Source: Hyphomonas sp. (lineage in GTDB: Bacteria > Pseudomonadota > Alphaproteobacteria > Caulobacterales > Hyphomonadaceae). From it: 64,000 nucleotides of DNA. Shown one piece after another: positions 23,773 through 32,793 of the stretch. The translations under genes were made by a program, and so were the position numbers. How positions within the stretch are numbered: position 1 is the first letter of the stretch; each line of letters begins with the position of its first letter. The notes beneath the pieces are model-generated. The model made no database searches. It saw only the letters and a program-made list of their open reading frames with translations, and was not told the origin of the DNA. The stretch is taken from assembly GCA_002700305.1 (NCBI GenBank), contig PACZ01000040.1, positions 1-64,000 on the forward strand, written 5' to 3'.

Positions 23773-24668
23773 GCGATTTTGCAACCCGTCTGATCGCCGG
23801 TGCCCGCCGGCTTGGCCCCTTGTGTGTCGGGATCGATCCGCATCCGGGCAAGATCCCTGACCTGTTCGGCGGCGACACGCCGGACGGGCTGGCAGCCTGG
23901 GGTGAAGCCGTCGTTGCAGCCGCGGCGGGCCGCGTTGCTGTCGTGAAGCCGCAGGTCGGCCTGTTTGAGCGCCATGGGCCGGACGGCATGCGGGCGCTGC
24001 AGCGTGTCTGCCAGGCGTCGAAAGAGGCCGGTCTTCTGGTGATAACCGATGCGAAGCGTGGCGATATCGGTTCCACGGCCAGCGGATATGCACTCGCTTA
24101 TCTTTCCCCAACTGCGCCGTTCCCGTCAGATGCGGTGACCGTGAACCCCTATATGGGCCTCGATACGCTGGAACCGTTTCTCGAACAGGCCGAGGCGCAC
24201 GGGAAGGGCGTTGTCGTCCTGGCCCGAACGTCCAATCCCGGCTCGTCAGACTTCCAGGCACGCGACCTCGAAGGCGCCCCGCTTTATGCCCGTGTGGTGG
24301 AGGCACTCGCACCGGCAATCGAGCGGCTGAAAGGAGCAGATGGCTGGTCCAGTTTGATGCTTGTCGCCGGGGCGACGGGGCCGGATGAAGCGCGCCACCT
24401 GCGCCAGCTCGCCCCGGATGCGTTGTTCCTCGTGCCCGGCTATGGCGCGCAAGGCGGCGGTGCGGCCGACGCGCTGGCCGGTTTCAGGCGCACGGGCAAC
24501 CGGCTTGAAGGCGGTGTGGTGAACGCCTCGCGCTCGGTGACCTTCCCGGAGGGGGCCGATTCCGCGGCAAGCCGGACGGAATGGATTACAATCATTGAAG
24601 CAGCCATCGACGAAGCCCAAGCGGACCTGTCGAAGCATGCTGGCAGGACTTCCGCGATTCCAGCCTGA
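23769..24668 (+). CDS. pyrF: Orotidine 5'-phosphate decarboxylase, type 2
   Basis: The last step of UMP synthesis, decarboxylation of OMP. It is 299 residues long and belongs to the longer type 2 family found in mycobacteria and some proteobacteria. The active-site signature is TDAKRGDIGSTASGYA; the phosphate-binding end is VLARTSNPGS and LVPGYGAQGG. The start codon overlaps the stop of the upstream protease gene. The other pyrimidine gene in the window, pyrD, lies 29 kb away. Confidence 0.94.
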   Translation: MSDFATRLIAGARRLGPLCVGIDPHPGKIPDLFGGDTPDGLAAWGEAVVAAAAGRVAVVKPQVGLFERHGPDGMRALQRVCQASKEAGLLVITDAKRGDIGSTASGYALAYLSPTAPFPSDAVTVNPYMGLDTLEPFLEQAEAHGKGVVVLARTSNPGSSDFQARDLEGAPLYARVVEALAPAIERLKGADGWSSLMLVAGATGPDEARHLRQLAPDALFLVPGYGAQGGGAADALAGFRRTGNRLEGGVVNASRSVTFPEGADSAASRTEWITIIEAAIDEAQADLSKHAGRTSAIPA

Positions 24669-24789
24669 TACCCGGCTGGCCTCTATCCTTGGGTCACGCC
24701 TCGACAAACCCTCATGAAAGACTAGCATTGCGCTCACGAAAGCGGCGCCAAGACCGCTTGTGCATAATGTCGACGGGAGGAACACCGAC

Positions 24790-26946
24790 ATGGCCGCTTT
24801 GAGCCGAATTTTTCTGGCAGGATCTGCGCTGGCATTGCTGGCTGCATGTGGTCCGAAGGAAACCGCATCTGCACCCGCACCGGAAGAAAAAGCCTTTGCC
24901 GCTGTCGACACCGCAAGGATCGAAACGGCCTCGGCAGGCGCCGAATGGCTGACTTACGGCGGTACATATGATGAGCAGCGCCACTCGTCTCTGGACGCGG
25001 TGAACAAGGACAATGTCGATCAGCTGGGTGTCGCCTGGACGTTTGACCTTGCCACCAATCGCGGTGTGGAGGTCACGCCCATCGTCGTCGATGGCGTGAT
25101 GTTCGTGACGTCCGCCTGGTCGGTCGTCTATGCGCTGGATGCCAAGACGGGCGAAATGCTCTGGGAGCACGATCCGGACGTCGACCGCGCCGTAGGTGTG
25201 AATGCCTGCTGCGATGTCGTGAACCGCGGTGTCGCCGTCTATGATGGCAAGGTCTATGTCGGCGTCATTGATGGCCGCCTTCAGGCGCTGGACGCCAAGA
25301 CCGGCGACCTCGTCTGGGAGACGGTGACGGTCGACCAGTCCAAGCCCTACACGATCACCGGCGCGCCGCGCGTCGTGAACGGAAAGGTGCTGATCGGCAA
25401 TGGCGGCGCCGAGCTTGGTGTGCGCGGTTACCTTTCGGCCTATGACGCGGACACCGGGGACAAGATCTGGCGCTTCTACACGGTGCCAAACCCGCAGAAG
25501 CAGCCGGATGGCGAAGTCTCTGATGCGGCTTTCGAACAGATCGGCAATGCGACCTGGGGCGACGACGGCGCATGGGTCACCGATGGCGGTGGCGGCACGG
25601 TCTGGGATTCCATCGTTTATGACGAAGTGAACGACCAGATCATCTTCGGTGTCGGCAACGGGTCTCCCTGGAACCGGACGTTCCGCGACCCGTCGGGCGG
25701 GGACAATCTGTTCCTGTCATCCATTGTGGCCGTCGATGCGGATACTGGTGCGTACAAGTGGCACTTCCAGACGACGCCGGGCGACAATTGGGACTACACG
25801 GCGACGCAGACGATCATCCTGGCGGACCTGCCGCTTGGAGAGGGCGGGGCCCCGCGCCGGGTGGCCATGCAGGCGCCAAAGAACGGCTTCTTCTATGTGA
25901 TCGACGCAGCCACTGGCGAGTTCATTTCAGGTGATGCGTTCGTGCCTCTCAACTGGGCCACTGGTCTCGATGAAAACGGCCGGCCCATCGAAGTGCCCGA
26001 AGCGCGCTATGGCAAAGTGCCGTACAACCAGCTTCCCGGCCCGCTCGGGGCGCACAACTGGCATCCGATGGCTTTCGACCCGGATCTGAACCTCGCCTAT
26101 ATCCCGGCGCAGGAGATTCCGCAGGCCTATGCGGAAGACCCGCTCTTCTTCACCAAGGAGACCAAGTGGAATACGGGCGCCGACTTTTCCGCCGGTGTGC
26201 CGGCAGTCGCGACGCCCGAGATAGCTAAGTTCCTGCGGTCTACCCTCAAGGGGCGCCTGATCGCCTGGGACCCGGTGGCGCGTGAACCGCGCTGGACGGT
26301 GGAGCACGGCAATGCCTGGAATGGCGGTGTGCTGTCCACGGCCGGCGGACTTGTCTTCCAGGGCAAGCTGAACGGTGACTTCGTAGCCTATGATGCAGCC
26401 ACGGGTGACAAACTCTGGAGCCGGAACGTCAAGTCAGGCGCCGGGGCAGGTCCCGGGACCTACATGATCGATGGCGAACAGCATGTGACCATCGCGACCG
26501 GCTGGGGCAGTGCGTTCGCCCTGTCGGCCGGCTTTGCCTATGACGAAAAGGTGCCGTCCACCGTCGGCAAGATCGTGACGTTCAAACTGGGCGGCACCGG
26601 CGAAATTCCGGAAGTGGAGCTGCCGCCTATCGACCGCACACCGAAGGCAGAATCGTTCGGCACCGAAGCGCAGCTTGCCGAAGGCGTCGTCGATTATGCC
26701 CGCAACTGCGCCGTGTGCCACGGACCGCTCGCGGTCAGCTCGGGCGTGCTGCCAGATCTTCGCTGGTCTGCCATCTCGGCAAATCCGGAAGCCTGGAACG
26801 GCGTGGTTCTGGAAGGGCACCGTTCTGCCAATGGCATGGTGTCATTCGCGGAATATCTCAACGAGGACGATGTCGAGGCGATCCGTGCCTACGTGCTGGC
26901 ACAGGCTCATGCGGCGACGGCAGCGGAAGGAGATGAAACGGAGTAA
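24790..26946 (+). CDS. PQQ-dependent quinohemoprotein alcohol dehydrogenase (lipoprotein)
   Basis: A 718-residue enzyme with an eight-bladed PQQ propeller and a C-terminal cytochrome c domain. The vicinal-cysteine disulfide ring lies in VNACCDVV, the catalytic Asp region is PGDNWDYTATQ, and the haem site is CAVCHG near residue 640. This architecture belongs to type II quinohemoprotein alcohol dehydrogenases, which pass electrons from primary alcohols to a periplasmic acceptor. The signal peptide ends in the lipobox LLAAC, so it is probably membrane-anchored, which is less common for soluble type II enzymes. The ATG at 24790 follows GGGAGGAA. No pqq biosynthesis genes are in the window. Confidence 0.92.
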   Translation: MAALSRIFLAGSALALLAACGPKETASAPAPEEKAFAAVDTARIETASAGAEWLTYGGTYDEQRHSSLDAVNKDNVDQLGVAWTFDLATNRGVEVTPIVVDGVMFVTSAWSVVYALDAKTGEMLWEHDPDVDRAVGVNACCDVVNRGVAVYDGKVYVGVIDGRLQALDAKTGDLVWETVTVDQSKPYTITGAPRVVNGKVLIGNGGAELGVRGYLSAYDADTGDKIWRFYTVPNPQKQPDGEVSDAAFEQIGNATWGDDGAWVTDGGGGTVWDSIVYDEVNDQIIFGVGNGSPWNRTFRDPSGGDNLFLSSIVAVDADTGAYKWHFQTTPGDNWDYTATQTIILADLPLGEGGAPRRVAMQAPKNGFFYVIDAATGEFISGDAFVPLNWATGLDENGRPIEVPEARYGKVPYNQLPGPLGAHNWHPMAFDPDLNLAYIPAQEIPQAYAEDPLFFTKETKWNTGADFSAGVPAVATPEIAKFLRSTLKGRLIAWDPVAREPRWTVEHGNAWNGGVLSTAGGLVFQGKLNGDFVAYDAATGDKLWSRNVKSGAGAGPGTYMIDGEQHVTIATGWGSAFALSAGFAYDEKVPSTVGKIVTFKLGGTGEIPEVELPPIDRTPKAESFGTEAQLAEGVVDYARNCAVCHGPLAVSSGVLPDLRWSAISANPEAWNGVVLEGHRSANGMVSFAEYLNEDDVEAIRAYVLAQAHAATAAEGDETE

Positions 26947-26972
26947 TCCGTTTCCTTCTGCGAGCGAAACCT

Positions 26973-26999
26973 GTAGCGCGGCCCGCTGGGCCGCGTTAC
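26973..26999 (+). terminator. Hairpin terminator after the quinohemoprotein gene
   Basis: A 12-bp stem with one G-T pair (26973-26984 with 26988-26999) has a 3-base loop and is followed by TATTTT. It sits 27 bases behind the stop and directly ahead of the next gene. Confidence 0.7.
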
Positions 27000-27008
27000 T
27001 ATTTTCAG

Positions 27009-27548
27009 ATGCACATTCTGCTGTTCATCCTGAGCATCCTGGTCGCGATCGGCGTCTGGTCCTGGCGGATCCGGATGGCACGGGATGGCCTGCACGAAGC
27101 CGGGAAGGCGGCCCGGACTGCCATCAACATGCCCCGGAAGCTGGCATTCCAATACAAGGCGGGAAAGGGCGGGCTCAGCCTGATCGAAGACCCGCGTGAA
27201 GCGGCTGCCATCATGATGATGGAAGTGGCGCGCGCCAGAGGCGGCCCGCTGACAGACAACCAGACCGCTGTGATGGACCGTGAAATCATGCACCATTTCG
27301 AGTTCAGCCGGGAGGATGCCGACGCCCTGACGGCCCATGCGGCCTGGGTGACGAACTCGGCGCCGCCGCCTGCGGAAACCATGCGCAAGCTGAGCCGGCT
27401 GATCCTGACATCTTCCGTGCTCGGCCCAAAGGAAATCGTCGACCTGGATGCGATGCTGGTCGCCGTGTCGGAAGCCGAAGGCCTGCCCACGCGCGACCAG
27501 CTGGCCTTGTTGCAGGTCTATCGCGACAGGGCCGGCCTGAAGACCTGA
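27009..27548 (+). CDS. Membrane-anchored TerB-like protein
   Basis: A 179-residue protein with one N-terminal helix (HILLFILSILVAIGVWSW) and a soluble all-alpha domain that resembles the TerB/tellurite-resistance fold, as judged by the acidic helix pattern EDPREAAAIMMMEVARA, LTDNQTAVMDREI and LPTRDQLALLQVYRDRAG. The family match is by pattern and not certain. Function is unknown. There is no strong ribosome site before the ATG. A terminator precedes it, so it has its own promoter or depends on readthrough. Confidence 0.65.
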   Translation: MHILLFILSILVAIGVWSWRIRMARDGLHEAGKAARTAINMPRKLAFQYKAGKGGLSLIEDPREAAAIMMMEVARARGGPLTDNQTAVMDREIMHHFEFSREDADALTAHAAWVTNSAPPPAETMRKLSRLILTSSVLGPKEIVDLDAMLVAVSEAEGLPTRDQLALLQVYRDRAGLKT

Positions 27549-27584
27549 GTTGCGCTGCCCGTGTTCTGCGCCTAGGGCAGTTTC

Positions 27585-28412
27585 ATGACTGCGACGTCCC
27601 TGCCTTCTGCCTACCGGGCCAAGGTGCTCAACGAGACCTGGACCAATTTCTCCGTCCTGCGCCATGGCGCTTTTGATGGTGTGCTGGTCACTTCCAAGAA
27701 TTCGGGCACGCATTGGCTGAAATACATGCTGGCGGTCGCTCTGGCGGAAACCTACGGGATCGAGCCGCCGGAATATTTCTCGGAAAATGCGGTCCGGCCG
27801 TACATCGGCTGGCCGAAGGATGCGCCAGTCTTCCCGCAGCTGCCGCGTCTCGCTTTCAGCCATACGATTCCGCACCGGCTCGCGGACTGGGGATGGGCGC
27901 GCGGTCTTGCCAAGCTACCCCCATATGTTCTGGCGGTCCGGCACCCGATGTCTATCCTCGCCAGCCATCACGCGAAATGGGAATACGATATCAAGGTCGA
28001 CTGGCTCACCTATCTGGAAGGCGACCCTGCCGGATCGAAATACCGGTGCGACCTCTACTGGCTCGCCCGCTTCTGGAACCGCTGGGGCGAGGTTCTTGCG
28101 CGTCACGGCGAGTCCATTCTCGTCGTTCATTATGAGGACACGCTGAAGGATCCGCGCAAAGTGCTGGAAGCGGTCGACCGGCATTGGGGGCTGAAGCTCA
28201 GCCCGGCGTCCATCGATGCGGCGCTGAAAGCGGGCACCAAGGACGCCATGGCTGAAAAAGTCGATCCGGATGCAGAGCCCAACGTGCTGCAAAACCGGAA
28301 GACGAGCCTGTCTGACCTGTTCTCAGGCGAAGCGCTTGAAGTTTACCAGCGCAAGATCGGTGAATTGTTCCGGCACGATCTCGGCTACGACCTGCTCAGT
28401 CTTCCGTCTTGA
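27585..28412 (+). CDS. Sulfotransferase-domain protein
   Basis: A 275-residue PAPS-dependent sulfotransferase-like protein. The 5'-phosphosulfate loop is TSKNSGTHWLKYML (compare the classical PKSGTTWL), and the 3'-phosphate site is AVRHPMSILASH. The C-terminal helix region LFSGEALEVYQRKIG resembles the end of such domains. It would sulfonate an alcohol or amine on a small molecule or lipid. Its 3' end overlaps that of the convergent GST gene by 17 bases. The substrate is unknown. Confidence 0.82.
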   Translation: MTATSLPSAYRAKVLNETWTNFSVLRHGAFDGVLVTSKNSGTHWLKYMLAVALAETYGIEPPEYFSENAVRPYIGWPKDAPVFPQLPRLAFSHTIPHRLADWGWARGLAKLPPYVLAVRHPMSILASHHAKWEYDIKVDWLTYLEGDPAGSKYRCDLYWLARFWNRWGEVLARHGESILVVHYEDTLKDPRKVLEAVDRHWGLKLSPASIDAALKAGTKDAMAEKVDPDAEPNVLQNRKTSLSDLFSGEALEVYQRKIGELFRHDLGYDLLSLPS

Positions 28413-29076
28413 GATAACCGCTGGACCGTCCGTCCGGCCCGTATCTGATCCACCATGGCTCTGCCTTGGCCTGTTCTTCCAGTTTCAGGAAGTCCGGGTC
28501 TGACAGGACGGCTGCGGAATAGTCCGCCGCTGCGCCGCTAAGCGGCAGGCCATAGGTCCGGAAGCGGGTGACGACCGGAAGGTAGAAGGCGTCGGCCGCG
28601 GTCCATTTTCCGAACAGGAATGGGCCGTTTCGCCCAAACTCGGCCCGCAGGCCGCTCCACAATTCCTGGATACGATCGACGTCTGCGGCCAGCTTTTCAG
28701 TCATTTCCGGCGGTAACGCCCGGCCCCGGATGTCCATGGGGCATTTGCTGCGCAGTTCCGGGAAACCGGCATGCATTTCGCTGGCGGCGGCCCGAGCCAC
28801 GGCCCGGGCGACAGGGTCTTCCGGCCAGACCTCTCCCGGCGGGGCCCATTCCGCAATCCACTCGGTAATGGCGAGGCTTTCCCAGATGGTCTGGTCATCC
28901 CAGATCAGCAGCGGCACTTTTGCGGTCGGGCTGATTTCCTTCAGGCGGGCGGTGGTTTCCGGAAAATCCAGCGGGACGATCACTTCTTCCACCGGCAGGC
29001 CCACTTTGCGGGCCGCAATCAGCGGCCGGATCGACCAGCTGGAATAGTTGAGGTTCCCAAGAACGAGACGCCTCAT
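28396..29076 (-). CDS. Glutathione S-transferase family protein
   Basis: A 226-residue GST with an N-terminal thioredoxin-like domain. The start LVLGNLNYSSWSIRP carries the likely catalytic Ser, the glutathione-binding cis-Pro motif is TAKVPLLIWDD, and the loop WESLAITEWIAE follows. An alpha-helical C-terminal domain completes it. It is probably a detoxification or maleylacetoacetate-isomerase-like enzyme. The ATG at 29076 overlaps the YciI stop by four bases (ATGA), so both are translated from one mRNA. Confidence 0.88.
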   Translation of the reverse strand: MRRLVLGNLNYSSWSIRPLIAARKVGLPVEEVIVPLDFPETTARLKEISPTAKVPLLIWDDQTIWESLAITEWIAEWAPPGEVWPEDPVARAVARAAASEMHAGFPELRSKCPMDIRGRALPPEMTEKLAADVDRIQELWSGLRAEFGRNGPFLFGKWTAADAFYLPVVTRFRTYGLPLSGAAADYSAAVLSDPDFLKLEEQAKAEPWWIRYGPDGRSSGYLKTED

Positions 29077-29369
29077 TCGGGTTTGCCCTCGCCGATGGCC
29101 CAACGGGTTTCATGGATGTGGACATGTCCGAAGACGCTTTCGGTCACATAAGGATCCTGCGCGTGGATCGCCTTTGCGGCCGCAAGATCGTCGGCTTCAA
29201 TCAGGAAAACGGAGCCAACCATATTGCCGCTTTCATCGAGAAGCGGGCCTGCCATGCGGACACAAGGACCAAGATTGGCCGCCCAGGCCAGGTGAGCCGG
29301 CCGGGCTTTGGCGCGCGCTTCGGCGCCTCCGTCGGTCTTGTCCAGGCAGTGCAGGCAGAACAGGGGCAT
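29073..29369 (-). CDS. YciI-like protein
   Basis: A 98-residue ferredoxin-like alpha/beta-barrel protein of the YCII family. The family histidine lies in RPAHLAWAANLG, followed by GPLLDESGNMVGSVFLIEA and DPYVTESVFGHVHIHETRW. It may act as a small hydrolase or dehydrochlorinase-like enzyme; function in bacteria is mostly unassigned. It is the first gene of a two-gene unit with the GST. Confidence 0.88.
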   Translation of the reverse strand: MPLFCLHCLDKTDGGAEARAKARPAHLAWAANLGPCVRMAGPLLDESGNMVGSVFLIEADDLAAAKAIHAQDPYVTESVFGHVHIHETRWAIGEGKPE

Positions 29370-29502
29370 TTGGCATCTCCATCTGATTTGCCCGGCAGGC
29401 TATCGCACAGTCCGCCTCACCTGCCTATGGGTCCCGCGACAGATTCCCTGCTGCCTGAATGAATCATTGATCCTTCAGCATTTCCCGGTATGGTCCGGCT
29501 CC

Positions 29503-30102
29503 ATGAACGACACCACAGATACCCGCCAGCAAATCCTGGATGCTGCCATGGAGCGCATCCTGCACTATGGTTATGCCAAGACGACGATGTCGGAGATTGC
29601 CAAGGATTGTGGCATGTCTGCAGGCAACATCTATCGCTTCTTCGCGTCCAAGCTGGATATCGCCGAGGCCATGGCCCGCAAATTCAGTGCGGAGATGTAC
29701 CAGGCTTATGCCTCCATCGCACGTGAGAAGCGGCCTGCGCCGGAGCGGCTGCGTGAGTTCTTCGACTACGGTATGGTCAGCACCTATCAGGCCATCGAGG
29801 CCAAGGCCAAGATTCTTGAAGTGGCAGAAGTCCTGGGAGATGAGCGGCCGCTCTACATGAATGAGCAGATGGCGCAGGAACGCGTCTATCTGGTGCAGAT
29901 CCTTGAAGATGGCATCCGTGACGGCGTGTTCCGCCCGCTGGAACGCCTCGATGAAACCGCGGAGTTCATGCAGGCAGCGCTGATGAAGTTCCGGTTTCCG
30001 CAGCTGTTCTCCCACCTCACCCTGCCAAAACTCAAGCGCGAGCTGACAGGGGTAATGGACCTGATTCTGGCCGGCCTTTCGACGGACGCGAAGGTCCCGT
30101 GA
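29503..30102 (+). CDS. TetR family transcriptional regulator
   Basis: A 199-residue repressor. The helix-turn-helix is clear: TRQQILDAAMERILHYGYAKTTMSEIAKDC, with recognition helix MSAGNIYRFFASK. The ligand-binding C-terminal domain is all helical and unassigned. The ATG at 29503 is the natural start, just ahead of the DNA-binding domain; longer upstream frames run into the YciI promoter region. The word TCATTGAT occurs both upstream of this gene (29464-29471) and in the promoter of the small gene that follows (30142-30149), which hints at its operator. Confidence 0.88.
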   Translation: MNDTTDTRQQILDAAMERILHYGYAKTTMSEIAKDCGMSAGNIYRFFASKLDIAEAMARKFSAEMYQAYASIAREKRPAPERLREFFDYGMVSTYQAIEAKAKILEVAEVLGDERPLYMNEQMAQERVYLVQILEDGIRDGVFRPLERLDETAEFMQAALMKFRFPQLFSHLTLPKLKRELTGVMDLILAGLSTDAKVP

Positions 30103-30144
30103 CGGCAGCAAAGACTGAATTCTGAATAATTTTAAAATCGTTCA

Positions 30145-30173
30145 TTGATTTTTGTTCACAGCTTCTCTATATG
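30145..30173 (+). promoter_or_regulatory. Sigma-70-like promoter of the 37-residue peptide gene
   Basis: TTGATT (30145-30150) and TATATG (30168-30173) are separated by exactly 17 bases in an unusually AT-rich stretch. The -35 box overlaps the TCATTGAT word that also occurs upstream of the tetR gene. The coding start lies 50 bases downstream. Confidence 0.55.
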
Positions 30174-30222
30174 AAGCTCGTGGACGGCACTGATGGCCGT
30201 TCCCGCATAAGGAACAGAGACA

Positions 30223-30336
30223 ATGACCCTTTCAAAAACGGAATCCCGCCAGTCGTTTGTTGCCCTGATGGCGGCCCTGCCATTCACGATCGGTCTGCTC
30301 GCCACCATGGTGACATTCGCTGAATTCGTGGTCTGA
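30223..30336 (+). CDS. Small membrane peptide (37 residues)
   Basis: A short gene. The ATG at 30223 has AAGGA 8 bases upstream and a good promoter at 30145-30173. The product begins MTLSKTESRQSFVALMAALP and continues with a hydrophobic helix TIGLLATMVTFAEFVV, ending at a TGA at 30334-30336. It would be a single-span inner membrane peptide. The ribosome site, promoter and hydrophobic composition support it as a real gene; no family is recognised. It lies between the TetR gene and tsaD and may be a TetR target. Confidence 0.6.
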   Translation: MTLSKTESRQSFVALMAALPFTIGLLATMVTFAEFVV

Positions 30337-30363
30337 GGCCTTGCGTCCCGACAGACAGACCAA

Positions 30364-31464
30364 TCAGGCCTTGGCGCCCCGGCGCCCCGTCGTATAGGAC
30401 GGATCGGACTTCGCCGCCGCTTCATCCAGCGGCCAGCGCGGTCTCGCCCCGGCGCCAAGGTCACCTTCCGGATGCTCGAGGCCACCGGCCAGCCGCTCGG
30501 CCCCGGCCAGCGCAATCATCGCAGCATTGTCCGTACAGTGGCGCATCGGCGGCGCAATCAGGACCGCGCCGCTCTCTTTCGCCGCTGTCTCCAGGCCCGC
30601 CCGGATCGCCTGATTTGAGGCAACGCCGCCGGCAACGACAAAGCGCTTCCCCGTGCCGTTTGCCGGATTGAACGCTTCCAGCGCCCGCCGCGCTTTTTCC
30701 GACAACACATCGACAATGGCCGCCTGGAAGCTGGCGCAGATGTCGGCGATGCGGGATTCAGTAAGGTCCTCAGCCTCAGCAGCGCGGGCGACGGCTGTTT
30801 TCAGGCCAGCAAAGCTCATGTCGAGCCCGGGCCTGTTCAGAAGCGGCCGGGGGAAATCGATTGCGGTCGGATTGCCATTGGCACCGATACGTTCCACGGC
30901 TGGGCCGCCCGGAAACCCCAGTCCCAGCAATTTGGCCGTCTTGTCGAAGGCTTCGCCGGCGGCGTCATCAATGGTCGATCCGAGCCGGCGATAATCTCCC
31001 AGACCCCGTACTTCCAGAAACTGGCAGTGGCCGCCGGACACCAGCAGCAAAAGGTAGGGGAAGGGGCAATCATGGGTGAGTCTCGGGCTGAGCGCATGAC
31101 CCTCCAGATGATTAACGGCCAGGAACGGCTTGCCTGCTGCCTGTGCGATGGCCTTGCCCGTCATCATGCCGACAAGGACGCCGCCGATCAGGCCCGGCCC
31201 GGACGTAGCGGCGATGGCATCAAGGTCCGCATAGGAAATGCCGGTCTCTTGAATCGCAGCAGCAATGGTCTGGTCGGCCAGTTCCGCGTGCGCGCGGGCA
31301 GCAATCTCCGGTACGACGCCCAGATAGGGGGCGTGTTCTTCCAGCTGAGTATGGACCTTTTCCGACAGGATCTCGACCGTGCCTTCGGGCACAAGGCGGA
31401 TCACTGCGGCAGCGGTCTCGTCGCAGCTGGTTTCGATGCCGAGCAGGGTAAGGGGGCGTGTCAT
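30364..31464 (-). CDS. tsaD: tRNA N6-adenosine threonylcarbamoyltransferase
   Basis: The universal TsaD/Kae1/YgjD protein that transfers threonylcarbamoyl to A37 of ANN-decoding tRNAs, together with TsaB and TsaE. The N-terminal motif is [15 protein letters not shown], the metal-binding site is NHLEGHALS, and [14 protein letters not shown] and [10 protein letters not shown] follow. Length is normal. I start at the ATG at 31464, directly before [12 protein letters not shown]; an ATG three codons upstream (31473) is equally possible. It is divergent from the ECF sigma gene. Confidence 0.95.
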   Translation of the reverse strand: MTRPLTLLGIETSCDETAAAVIRLVPEGTVEILSEKVHTQLEEHAPYLGVVPEIAARAHAELADQTIAAAIQETGISYADLDAIAATSGPGLIGGVLVGMMTGKAIAQAAGKPFLAVNHLEGHALSPRLTHDCPFPYLLLLVSGGHCQFLEVRGLGDYRRLGSTIDDAAGEAFDKTAKLLGLGFPGGPAVERIGANGNPTAIDFPRPLLNRPGLDMSFAGLKTAVARAAEAEDLTESRIADICASFQAAIVDVLSEKARRALEAFNPANGTGKRFVVAGGVASNQAIRAGLETAAKESGAVLIAPPMRHCTDNAAMIALAGAERLAGGLEHPEGDLGAGARPRWPLDEAAAKSDPSYTTGRRGAKA

Positions 31465-31576
31465 GCCGGGCATATAGCGCCGGAATCCGGACGGCCCAAG
31501 CCGCGATAGCGGCAGGGAAGGGCGCTTTTCTGTACAGGGTCTGTAAGAAACCGGTCCGGGCTGGCACTAAACAGGT

Positions 31577-32098
31577 ATGACACAACACGCAGATCAGGAT
31601 GCGCTTTACCAGCAGGCGGCCAGTCAATTCGGTCCGGCCCTGCAGCGTCTCGCCCGTGCCAGCGAGGCCAATCCCGAGAGGCGCCGCGACCTTCTGCAGG
31701 ACATGCATGTCGCGCTTTGGAAAAGTTTCGGCCTGTTCGACGGGCGCTGCCAGTTGAGCACCTGGGTTTACCGGATCGCGCACAATACCGCCGCTCGCCA
31801 TGTCGACCGGGAGCGCCGTCAAAACACCGGGCGGATCGCGCTCGACGAGATTTCCGACGTGCCGGACGGCCGGAATATCGCGGCGGCGTTTGAAAAGGGC
31901 GATGCGATAGAGCGGCTGAACGTCTGGATCCGCCGCCTGAAGATACCGGACCGCCAGATCCTGACGCTCTATCTGGAAGACCTGCCCGCCTCCGAGATCG
32001 CCGAGATTACCGGCCTGTCAGCCGGGGCCGTTGCGACACGTATTTCCCGCCTCAAGGCACAGCTCACCAAAGATTTCGAGGAGCCGAAACATGCCTGA
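31577..32098 (+). CDS. ECF-type RNA polymerase sigma factor
   Basis: A 173-residue extracytoplasmic-function sigma factor. Region 2 is FGPALQRLARASEANPERRRDLLQDMHVALWKS with STWVYRIAHNTAARH; region 4 is LKIPDRQILTLYLEDLPASEIAEITGLSAGAVATRISR. Its stop lies inside the start of the next gene (8-base overlap). A GTAAGAAACC word at 31543-31552, about 25 bases before the ATG, could be part of an autoregulated promoter, but I cannot fix the -10 element. Confidence 0.9.
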   Translation: MTQHADQDALYQQAASQFGPALQRLARASEANPERRRDLLQDMHVALWKSFGLFDGRCQLSTWVYRIAHNTAARHVDRERRQNTGRIALDEISDVPDGRNIAAAFEKGDAIERLNVWIRRLKIPDRQILTLYLEDLPASEIAEITGLSAGAVATRISRLKAQLTKDFEEPKHA

Positions 32099-32678
32099 TC
32101 GTGATCCCCTTCAGACCCTTTGGACCCAACAGACACAGGAGACTTTTTCGATGTCACTCGCGGATATTCATGCCCATTCCCGCCGCTTCCAGTCACGTAT
32201 CCGTGTGCGGAACCTGACAGAATATGCCGCCGCGGCGCTGGTTATCGCTGTGTTTGGCTGGATGGCGTTTCTGATCCCTGATCTCGTCGTGAAAGCCGGG
32301 TGCATCCTGACAGCTCTTGGTGCCGCCTATGTCGCCTATGCCCTTCATGCGAAGGCCGGTACGGCTGGCGGTCAGCCGGAGAGTGCTGAACCGCTCCTGG
32401 ATTTTCACCGCGCTGAGTTGCTGCGCCAGAGGCAGGCGCTGGCAACCGTGCCGCGTTGGTATCTTGCGCCGTTCGTGCCAGGGATGCTGCTCTTTGTCGG
32501 TGGCGTGTCCTTCGCCTCTGATAGCGGCTTGCCCCTGCTGGCGCGCTTCATTCAGTTCGGAACATCGCTCGCGATCATCGGTGCAGTGTTTGCCGGTGTC
32601 GCCTGGCTCAATGCGCGCGCCGTCAAACAGCTGGATGCCCGGATCGCAGCGCTGGATGAGGCCCGCGAACTCAACTGA
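32091..32678 (+). CDS. Membrane protein coupled to ECF sigma factor (putative anti-sigma)
   Basis: A 195-residue protein with a polar N-terminus of about 45 residues (possible sigma-binding part), two hydrophobic helices (about 43-80), a charged loop, and two more helices (about 125-175). The ATG at 32091 overlaps the sigma gene by 8 bases and has GAGGAG 7 bases upstream inside it, so the two are translated together. That arrangement is usual for ECF sigma/anti-sigma pairs. No zinc HxxxCxxC anti-sigma motif is present, so the role is inferred from position and topology only. Confidence 0.65.
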   Translation: MPDRDPLQTLWTQQTQETFSMSLADIHAHSRRFQSRIRVRNLTEYAAAALVIAVFGWMAFLIPDLVVKAGCILTALGAAYVAYALHAKAGTAGGQPESAEPLLDFHRAELLRQRQALATVPRWYLAPFVPGMLLFVGGVSFASDSGLPLLARFIQFGTSLAIIGAVFAGVAWLNARAVKQLDARIAALDEARELN

Positions 32679-32793
32679 CCGTTTATCGGGCATTTCCCCG
32701 GCCCGGCGCAGGCGCCCCCTTTTACCTGGCCGGGAACCCGATAAAACTGCCCAGCGGAATACCCGGCGGGCAGAGACTTGGAAGAGGGCGCAG

